DNA from: Entamoeba invadens IP1
Lineage: Eukaryota; Evosea; Mastigamoebida; Endamoebidae
NCBI RefSeq assembly: GCF_000330505.1
Contig: NW_004440228.1
Coordinates: 33,425-43,809 of the forward strand
DNA: 10,385 bases
Direction of reading: 5' to 3'
The position numbers were made by a program, and so were the translations under genes. Positions 1-6,476 of this stretch are shown here, piece after piece. A model generated the notes under the pieces. The model saw nothing but the letters and a program-made list of their open reading frames with translations, did not search any database and had not been told where the DNA came from. Each line of letters begins with the position of its first letter. Positions within the stretch are counted from its first letter, which is position 1.

Positions 1-2261
1 GCGCCATCTAAAATAAAACCCAAATCTACGCACTTCTTAAATATGATATTGGGTGCGCCAAATTGAATAAGACCTCCTGGTGTTGGATTAATGTAATTCA
101 CAAGTTCAAAAGTTCCACAAACAACACCACACAAATTTGGTAAACTCCCGCAATAATTTTCAATTGTAAAAAAGTTTAAAATATCAATTTTTTGAATCAA
201 ACAAATCGACTTTGTAGGCGAACAAACACAATTTCTTAATACAAAATTTAGATGGTCGATCACAACATCTTTTGTCTCAACAGTTTCAGTTTTTGTGTCC
301 AAATCGCGCATGTTATTATTGGCCATTTTTGAATATGATGAGACTAATTTATCTTTAGCTGTATTGTATTCTTCATAAGTCATCATCTCAGTGACACAAA
401 CATTATCTTCATTGCTACTTTGAACTTTGTGACAAATTGAATTGAGTTTTGATGGAAATTTGAAAGTTGAATTATTCGAAACAACACAACCTTGTATTGA
501 GTCAAAATTGCCAACAAATTGAATGTTTTTAGAACTGTTAAGTGAAAGTATTTCCAACTTATTTGCTTCAAACCAAAACTCACAATTGTCGCAGTAATCA
601 ACTTTCAGAGTCGTACAATTTTCAAAAGTGTTTTTGAATACGAAATTGTTCATGTTGAATAAATACACTTTCTTAGTTTCTATAAAACTTATTGGGATGA
701 AGTCTTTGATTGTACAAAGTGTTATATTCTCTGCACAGATTTGATGTGAACTTGTAAGTTCCGATTTACTCACATTCAAATTTATGACTTTGCTGCACAC
801 TGCTGTTTTGGCACAACTGTCAAGTGTTAATGAATTGATAACATTCTGTGTTGTCACGCTCATATTTTGGCAATTACTAAAATGTAATTTCAAGTCTTTG
901 TCGTTCAAAAACACGAAATTTGTATTTGTGAACATATTAAAAGAAAAATCGTTGTGTTCTTCTGCGTCGATTGTCACCGTACAATTATTCAATTGAGTCA
1001 AATTAATATCTTTGGCACAGCTTTTATTCACAAAAATGTCACAGTTGTTTGTGTATACTATATTTAACTTCTTCAACTGTTTTAACATCATAAAGTCAAA
1101 TTCCTTTCTCGAATTTTTAATCAACATTTCTTCAACACAAACAAATGGGAAATCATGTATACTTTCCCACACTTTTTTAACACTTTTTCCAGTAGTTTTT
1201 ACTTCACAAGTAAAGTTTTCAAGTGACACCTTTTTCACCGAAGGATATATATCAAAAAATGTTATTTGAGTGTCCACACAAACAACTTTATTTACATTTA
1301 ATATCTTTGGTAGTGTAAACTCGTTAGTATTATTACCCATTTCCGTTTCGTTTTGTGGTTCTATGTATTTTATTTTCAAGACTTCAATTGTATCATCCAA
1401 CTTCATTTGTGACATATCAATTCCATTGCCAACAAACTCTATTTTTGTCGGGTAACAATTACGAATAACACTTTCAAGTTTAGTCGTCTCTTTCATTTTT
1501 CTAAATCCTGTTGTGTTGATTGTCAATAAACCACTGTTACAAATTGGATGGAACGTGTCTAATACATCTAAAAATATTGTCGAAGCGTAATTCTTGCAGT
1601 TTGGCGTGAGACTAACATATTGATCAAATCCCTTTTCATCGGACCAATCTATGTATATGTCACAGGAAAGTGTTTTAACGGCTTCGTTAATCTTCTCAAA
1701 CATTTCAGAAGTTTCGTCTTGATCCCCCATATATATCGCGTAACTCTTACATGGTTGGAAGTACAAAAACACTGTTTTAAACAATTTGCGTTGAATTTTA
1801 ATGTCAACAGATTCTTTTATATACAAAAGGAAGTTGTAAAATGTTCGGACTGTCATTTTGACTTTGGTAACATTGGAGTCGATTACAATTTTAAACATTT
1901 GTGAAAACATTTCTGTATTAATTGCAACACTTTCCATCAAAATGAATGTGGTAAATTTACTGCAAAATTCTGATGTTATCCAATCCTTCGTTTCCTCATA
2001 TGATACCAAGTAATTTCTTATGAAAGTGGCTTTATTCAAAAGTTCTTTTGAAATATTAAATGAGTTGCAGTTGATTGTGTCAGTCGTGTGAATGTTACAA
2101 AATTTTTCAATGTCCTCTTTTGTAGTGAACCAAGGATTCACTTTTAAACAAGAAATTGATTGATAAGTTTTGTGATTCACTTGAACAAAGTTAGCAACGT
2201 CCTTCATCGTTGGAAGATAAAGGGAGACTTGTGCTAAATAAAACATTTCAAGGTGTTGCAT
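1..2261 (-). CDS. Large leucine-rich, Entamoeba-type hypothetical protein (C-terminus beyond window)
   Basis: I read this frame codon by codon from the ATG at 2261-2259 to the left edge and found no stop in 753 codons, so the gene is intact here but partial. An in-frame TGA at 2297-2295 with no ATG between makes MQHLEMFYLAQVSLYL the start. The N-terminal ~60 residues (LEMFYLAQ, LPTMKDVANF, LKVNPWF, then an FCNI segment) resemble the conserved head of a large lineage-specific Entamoeba family of leucine-rich proteins, somewhat like an F-box in position and hydrophobic pattern. This is recalled, not searched. The rest is an irregular run of short strand-like units rich in Asn, Cys, Val, Ile and Leu, such as INLTQLNNC and INSLTLDSC, suggesting a divergent LRR or beta-solenoid. 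I see no signal peptide or membrane segment, so it is probably cytosolic. Function is unknown; a role in protein-protein binding is inference. Confidence 0.85.
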   Translation of the reverse strand, partial: MQHLEMFYLAQVSLYLPTMKDVANFVQVNHKTYQSISCLKVNPWFTTKEDIEKFCNIHTTDTINCNSFNISKELLNKATFIRNYLVSYEETKDWITSEFCSKFTTFILMESVAINTEMFSQMFKIVIDSNVTKVKMTVRTFYNFLLYIKESVDIKIQRKLFKTVFLYFQPCKSYAIYMGDQDETSEMFEKINEAVKTLSCDIYIDWSDEKGFDQYVSLTPNCKNYASTIFLDVLDTFHPICNSGLLTINTTGFRKMKETTKLESVIRNCYPTKIEFVGNGIDMSQMKLDDTIEVLKIKYIEPQNETEMGNNTNEFTLPKILNVNKVVCVDTQITFFDIYPSVKKVSLENFTCEVKTTGKSVKKVWESIHDFPFVCVEEMLIKNSRKEFDFMMLKQLKKLNIVYTNNCDIFVNKSCAKDINLTQLNNCTVTIDAEEHNDFSFNMFTNTNFVFLNDKDLKLHFSNCQNMSVTTQNVINSLTLDSCAKTAVCSKVINLNVSKSELTSSHQICAENITLCTIKDFIPISFIETKKVYLFNMNNFVFKNTFENCTTLKVDYCDNCEFWFEANKLEILSLNSSKNIQFVGNFDSIQGCVVSNNSTFKFPSKLNSICHKVQSSNEDNVCVTEMMTYEEYNTAKDKLVSSYSKMANNNMRDLDTKTETVETKDVVIDHLNFVLRNCVCSPTKSICLIQKIDILNFFTIENYCGSLPNLCGVVCGTFELVNYINPTPGGLIQFGAPNIIFKKCVDLGFILDG

Positions 2262-2832
2262 TTTGTATTTAAATAAAATGAGTTTGTTTATATATCAGAT
2301 AAGAATTAAAGAGGTTTTGTTCTTATTATATTAAAAAACTTTAATTTAATTTGAAATTAATAGATTATCGAATCATTAACATTTTTATTAGACATAACTA
2401 TTTCCATTATTTAATTTATATTATTTCGAGTTTTATTATATTAGTTTGATTTCTCAATAAAATACTTAAAATGTTATTTTGTTGTTTTTTTTGAAAAAAA
2501 ATCGTGTTTTTATTAAAATTATTTGATTAAAATAAGGGAAAACTTGTATTTCAATACCAACGAAAAAACTTGATAAATAAACAAATTTTAGTAAAATAAA
2601 AATACTTAGCTTTTTATTTTTAGTGATATTTTTAGGCAATTCAAAAATGTGTTTTTTTCAAAAAGATAGAAAACAGTTGTCGAAAAGTATTTCATATAAA
2701 CTATTCTTTTCAAAATATATTTTAGATCAAAAATGATAATTTACTTATTTGATAAAAGACAATAAAAGGTCAATAAGTTAACACCAAAAGTTTGTTTGAG
2801 TTGATAAGAAATCTTCATCTATTAAAGAAACG
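2262..2832. other. AT-rich intergenic spacer without a recognisable gene
   Basis: About 570 bases of very AT-rich DNA with long A and T runs lie between the start of the large leucine-rich gene and the dead kinase. It must contain the promoter of the minus-strand gene at 2261. A TATTTAAA-like string lies at 2269-2276, but it sits only about 8 bases from the ATG, closer than the usual Entamoeba TATA-like element, so I do not call it. No RNA gene or convincing coding remnant is visible. Confidence 0.6.
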
Positions 2833-3224
2833 TTAGATGTGGTCCAAAAAGCATTTTATAATACAAAATAAATAAAACCCATACGTTAGTGTGTTGAATT
2901 GTCGAACTCTTTTTTTGTATTTTTGGTTTAGTATTTCGGGTGCCATGTAAATTGGTGTTCCAAGACCAAGTGTGAATGTCATGTTGGTCTTCAGCATGTT
3001 GACGTTTCACGCACTCCGAAAGTCGATCAGCTTCCCAAAGACAATGTCGTTACAGTCCATCGACACAACAAGGATGTTGTCTGGCTTGATGTCTCTGTGT
3101 AAGATTCCGTTTCTGTGGAGGTATTTTATGCCGCGTTCTGTGTCTGTTTCAATTTTAACGCTTTTTTCGATGTTGCATTGATTTGTCTTCTTAATCAAAT
3201 CCGTCAAACTGCCGTGTTTTGCAA

Positions 3225-3267
3225 ATTAAGTCACAATGCATACAAATTGAATGCATTGTGACTTAAT
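3225..3267. repeat. Perfect 17-bp inverted repeat in the kinase hinge region
   Basis: Arms 3225-3241 and 3251-3267 are exact reverse complements (attaagtcacaatgcat and its complement) around a 9-base loop. The 3225-3241 arm, read on the minus strand, encodes kinase hinge sequence (CIVT then a stop), so the 3251-3267 arm is an inverted copy of it. Both arms carry the TAA stop, so the nonsense change was already present when the copy was made, or was spread by it. Confidence 0.9.
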
Positions 3268-3317
3268 AGCACATTGTCAATATCCTAAAACAGTTTTTAG
3301 GATATCGACAATGTGCT
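3268..3317. repeat. 23-bp inverted repeat (one mismatch) from the kinase alphaC region
   Basis: Arms 3268-3290 and 3295-3317 are complementary at 22 of 23 positions around a 4-base loop (cagt). It abuts the neighbouring 17-bp palindrome with no spacer. The 3295-3317 arm, on the minus strand, encodes the kinase EHIVDIL segment; the other arm is its inverted copy. The single mismatch turns a CG in the coding arm into CA, the expected product of CpG deamination. Confidence 0.9.
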
Positions 3318-3912
3318 CACTTCTGGACTTGTCCAGCATCTGCATTTTCTTTAGACTTTTCAATATAACTATTAAGTATCACATGGTCTACTGTCTGTGT
3401 CAACATCTTATTCACAATTGTGTTACTTCTGAATGTGCCAATAAAGACAACACAAAACGAGCTTTTACCAACATGCTTATCTTTTCCAAGTTCGTTTGGA
3501 TCAAGACTCTTGTCACTTCTGTGTTTGCCTTCATGTTGAAGTTGTTGACTGTTTCATCACCACTCTCAATCGACTTTGTAACAAGTGGGATTGTTGTGTT
3601 TGTTTTAATCGTGTAATTTATTGTCAGAAATAATCTAATTTCTGATGCACACCATTTGTAAACCGTCACAACGCTCGGCGTGATCCGAAGTGTAAACTCT
3701 TCAACATGTGATATCACAGACATCTGCACCTTCACTCAAATTGCCAACACATAAGAATTGTCGTGTGTCTTCACAAATTTGATCTCTTCAATGAAAAAAA
3801 AACATTTAACAAGTTTTGTGTTCACAACACCACCACAAAGACTCACAAATTTTATGTTCGAGTAAATGGCAAAAAAGCATGTAGACAAGAAAAACATCAT
3901 ATAAGTTGCTCG

Positions 3913-4630
3913 AAGATTAAGACTGAGTTGTGCTAAGGATGTGGTATGTGTGGACATGACTGCATAACACAATGATTGTGGGAAACCACAAGATCATGAT
4001 TGTGAAAAGTTGCTTTAAATGTAGACATTGTTCTTCAATCTGCAGAAGTAAAGCAATCACTCTCTTTGAAAAACCACTTGAAAACGTTCCAGAAGGACAC
4101 AAAGATGTCATAGATGCAATTAAAACAAGAAAATCAACAAGATCTTTTAAAGGCACAATCTTAAAAGAAGAGTTGACTGTTCTTATCAATTTGACAAGAT
4201 TCTCCCCTTCCGCCAAGAATTGGAGACAAATCAAATATCATGTAAAAAATGAGTTAAAGATAACAAAGGTAATTAAAAAATAAACGAAGTAGCATTGCAG
4301 ATTCCAGTTATCGTAAATATCTTTGGCAACTTTTTGTGTATCGATTTTATTGTTAGTAAGGTTCAACATGTTGTTATAGCTTACGTCTGAGACGCTCAAA
4401 TGATTAAACAAATGACGATGGAACCATTGCTTTCACCCAACTTGAACTTGCGGCGACCGAAAAATGGTATTACTCTTTGGTATGGCTTGTTAAAGTTCAT
4501 GTTTTCGTTCAATGAGTGTCTTGATATTGTTGGACTGAAAGAAAAAAGTGGTTGGATCTTTGGATATGTGTGTTTTTATATACAACAACACCAGCCAAGA
4601 ATCACGAGTGGATGTTACAATCATTTTTAA
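3913..4630 (+). pseudogene. Decayed ferredoxin-nitroreductase (2x[4Fe-4S] + FMN nitroreductase)
   Basis: The remnant starts with KIKTELC-stop-GCGMCGHDC (3913-3963), a first 4Fe-4S motif with one codon turned to TAA at 3934. After a frame change near 3972 comes a second motif, CFKCRHCSSIC, with ferredoxin CxxCxxCxxxC spacing. The nitroreductase start follows (AIKTRKSTRSFKG, then INLTRFSPSAKNWRQI), where the FMN-binding Arg-rich segment is expected, and the frame stops at 4283. Further on, DDGTIAFTQLELAATEK (from 4414, another frame) and YGLLKFMFSFNE to WIFGYVCF (to 4630, a third frame) match the family's core and C-terminus. Intact Entamoeba proteins of this type use ferredoxin-like clusters and FMN to reduce nitro compounds, metronidazole among them. 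This copy needs at least three frame corrections and has at least two stops, so it cannot make the enzyme. It faces away from the kinase remnant. Confidence 0.82.
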
Positions 4631-4848
4631 AGTAAACAGAGTGACTCTTTAATTTTTGGGTCAAATATTATTAGTATAATAACTATAATCTTATTAAAAA
4701 GATAACAAACAAATATTAAATATAAAACAATTGAAAAAATGATATTTTATATGAAATTTTTTATTTAAAAAACTAAAACACCTTAATGATTATAGTACTT
4801 ATTTACTATTTATTTATAATTATTAACTACAATAAAAAATATAAATTA

Positions 4849-4895
4849 TAGTCGGGGGATAAAGGGGGTTAATTTGGGACAGAAGTAGTTAATTT
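4849..4895 (+). repeat. Left terminal inverted repeat
   Basis: This 47-bp end begins tagtcgggggataaa and finishes tagttaattt. It matches the reverse complement of 5606-5652 at 39 of 47 positions, with the outermost 15 and innermost 11 bases identical. Confidence 0.8.
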
Positions 4896-5027
4896 GAGTA
4901 AAAAACTATAAAATATAATTTCTTTAATCATAAAAGTATTAGAAGGGTTTTTTCAATTAACTACTTTGAAAATAATAAAAGAAAACTATAACTTTCTATT
5001 TTTGATATTATTCAATCTTTGAAAACA

Positions 5028-5437
5028 ATGGAAGAAGAAGAGAAAAGAACCCTTGATGAAACAACCACAAGCAATCAACATAAAAAAGCAATTCAAATAC
5101 TAAAAATCAGTTTAAAAATTGTATTTCAATATATTCATGATATATTTGGTTAAAATGCCAGAGTTTAATGAATTAACAACGGTGTCAATCTTTTAAAGTG
5201 TCACAGAATCACTGAAAATCCATCATTTGTTGAAATCTTTCAATCTTTCGTTGTTGAACCATTCCCATAGAGAAAGGAAAAGAGAAAGACCATTTTATCA
5301 TTAAAACAATTGGAATTGAAGAAGAGCAGAAAAGAAATGAAACAAAGGAAAAAACAAAGGAAAAATTCTTTAACAAAACAAGTTTCAGACAAACCATAAA
5401 AGTGCTGCGTTTTAGACTTCCACATTTTTCTAAGTGA
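5028..5437 (+). pseudogene. Broken coding-like remnant inside the TIR element
   Basis: A 41-codon frame opens at 5028 (MEEEEKRTLDETTTS, ending HDIFG, stop 5151). It is followed by a second stretch with frame changes: NELTTVSIF and SVTESLKIHHLL near 5165-5235, then a charged segment in another frame ending VLRFRLPHFSK at 5434 with TGA at 5435. The Lys/Glu-rich composition and lower AT content suggest decayed protein-coding DNA, perhaps the stub of an element-encoded or captured gene. I do not recognise the family. It could also be noncoding DNA whose A-rich runs merely translate as Lys. Confidence 0.3.
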
Positions 5438-5605
5438 ACAAATTGAGGTGTTTTTGTTTATTTTTGAAATAGAAATTTATAATTATTCAATTTATAATCA
5501 TATTAAATAAAAAAACTATAATTTAAATTAATATTTTAATTTTATGTTTATTTTGACCTTTAAATAGATTTATTAAAAATTATAGTTTCGAAATTATATT
5601 TATCA

Positions 5606-5652
5606 AAATTAACTACCTTTGTCCCTTTTTAATGCCATTTATCCCCCGACTA
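5606..5652 (-). repeat. Right terminal inverted repeat
   Basis: This is the partner of the left repeat, read on the minus strand. It is equal in length, and its eight mismatches cluster at inner positions 16-20, 25-27, 34 and 36. Confidence 0.8.
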
Positions 5653-5851
5653 TATGAATTAAAATTATGATAATTATTTTATAGTTTTTTATTATTACAA
5701 TAATAAATATTGAAATATTTTCTCAAAAAATGAAAAATAAAGTCAAATAATAAACAAAAAGTTAAAATAATGGAAAGGACGAAAAGACAAAGAAGAATGA
5801 GTGAAAAAGGCGAAAGGTGATTTATAATGAGTGTCTAAAAGTCAAAACACA

Positions 5852-6055
5852 ATGGACTCAGTCAGTGAAGAGGAACATCAGTACCCATTCGAGCTTCTAG
5901 TTGCTATCCAAATGAACTTTGGAAAGAAAATTCCTCTTCAGATCATCAGAGACACACTTACAAAAAACAATAACGATCTTTTAATCTCACTCAAAGAAAT
6001 AAATGGGTCCATGTCTAAAATTCAACAGAGAGAAGTGGTTGTTCTTGAGGAATAA
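5852..6055 (+). CDS. Small acidic protein with CUE/UBA-like segment
   Basis: The frame from ATG 5852 encodes 67 residues. The frame is open only back to a TGA at 5828, with no earlier ATG, so MDSVSEEEH is the natural start. Residues about 11-47 (YPFELLVAIQMNFGKKIPLQ, then IIRDTLTKNNNDLLISLKEI) have the spacing of a CUE domain: an initial helix, an MFP-like turn (here MNFG), an Ile/Leu helix, an N-x-D turn and a final helix. CUE domains bind ubiquitin, but the Met-Phe-Pro and Leu-Leu signatures are weak here, so binding is only inferred. The gene may be a stand-alone mini-protein or the surviving first exon or fragment of a larger one. Coding composition is clearly less AT-rich than its flanks. 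The 197-base gap to the TIR element and the 259 bases after it show nothing else. Confidence 0.55.
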   Translation: MDSVSEEEHQYPFELLVAIQMNFGKKIPLQIIRDTLTKNNNDLLISLKEINGSMSKIQQREVVVLEE

Positions 6056-6314
6056 CTTGTTCATTTTTACGTATTTTTTTGAAAAACAGTTTTTTATGTA
6101 TAATATATTTATTAGTATTTTAACTATTTGATTAATTTAATTATTTTAATTAAAATAACTATTAGCAATAATATAATTAATTGGATTTTAAATTGTTTGT
6201 TTTAAATATAAAGAAAACTAATATGAATGTTTCCTTTGTTTATTATAACTAAGACAAAAGATCCATTCAATGATATAAAAGATATTTTTAGAAACTTAAG
6301 TTACATTCGACATA

Positions 6315-6476
6315 ATGGGCTGCTCAACATTATCACTGATAATCATTGCGATATTTCTCCCACCACTCGCTGTTCTTTTGAAGAAGGGTTGTGGGTGCGA
6401 CTTCTTCATTAATTTACTTTTGACTATCATCTTGTATTTTCCGGGCCTCATTCACGCCATCATTGTGATTACATAA
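6315..6476 (+). CDS. PMP3/UPF0057 family plasma-membrane proteolipid
   Basis: This 53-residue protein matches the PMP3/UPF0057 (YqaE, RCI2) family along its length. It has two membrane helices (about residues 5-22 and 30-52), the signature FLPPLAVLLKKGCG followed by an Asp and a hydrophobic run (DFFINLLLTIILY), and the PGLIHA motif in the second helix. Family members usually have 50-60 residues, so it looks full length. The start is fixed by an in-frame TAA at 6297 and no other ATG before 6315; the stop is TAA 6474-6476. In fungi and plants PMP3/RCI2 proteins sit in the plasma membrane and affect membrane potential and tolerance to salt and cold. The same role here is inference. An N-terminal MGC leaves room for lipidation (Gly2 or Cys3), also inferred. 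All key family positions are present and no lesion is seen. Confidence 0.92.
   Translation: MGCSTLSLIIIAIFLPPLAVLLKKGCGCDFFINLLLTIILYFPGLIHAIIVIT

Larger units (their letters stand above)
2833..3912 (-). pseudogene. Decayed TMK-type (TKL) transmembrane kinase, cytoplasmic part
   Basis: Read leftwards, this keeps the order of an Entamoeba transmembrane kinase. There is a hydrophobic stretch (MMFFLSTCFFAIY, about 3900-3862) and a juxtamembrane beta-rich part (SNIKFVSLCGGVV to TPSVVTVYKW). A degraded glycine loop follows (VGKSSFCVVFIGTF, then NTIVNK with the beta-3 Lys), then an alphaC piece (MQMLDKSRSEHIV). The hinge is FVCIVT-stop-FAKHGSL, followed by the catalytic loop HRDIKPDN and DFR in place of DFG. 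The activation segment and APE motif (GTPIYMAPEIL) end the recognisable part. In-frame stops lie at 3738-3736 (TGA), 3414-3412 (TGA), 3228-3226 (TAA) and 3009-3007 (TGA). The glycine loop is in a different frame (3475-3317) from the parts either side. The last stop falls where relatives, as I recall, have Arg, which fits CGA to TGA. After APE the match dissolves and a TAA at 2835-2833 ends the frame. The extracellular domain is missing; the head abuts an opposed nitroreductase remnant. Confidence 0.85.
4849..5652. mobile_element. 804-bp TIR element, probable non-autonomous DNA transposon
   Basis: The ends are inverted repeats of 47 bp, alignable without gaps at 39 of 47 positions; the outer 15 bases (tagtcgggggataaa) are identical. 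Each end is bordered by TA (4847-4848 and 5653-5654), compatible with a TA target-site duplication as in Tc1/mariner elements, though TA is common in this AT-rich DNA and the ends could be placed a base or two differently. The G-rich termini stand out sharply from the flanks. No transposase is recognisable. The middle (about 5028-5437) is less AT-rich and holds broken coding-like segments. At this size it is either a MITE-like derivative or an internally deleted copy. The superfamily is not assigned. Confidence 0.75.

Noticed and set aside
2269..2276. TATTTAAA-like element for the large leucine-rich gene
   Set aside because: It is too close to the ATG for an Entamoeba TATA-like element and easily arises by chance in AT-rich sequence.
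2822..3010. 62-codon minus-strand frame overlapping the kinase APE region
   Set aside because: It is in a different frame from the GTPIYMAPEIL reading and shows no kinase motif; treated as a shadow.
3251..3616. 121-codon plus-strand frame
   Set aside because: It is antisense to recognisable kinase segments (glycine loop, alphaC and juxtamembrane), so it is a shadow.
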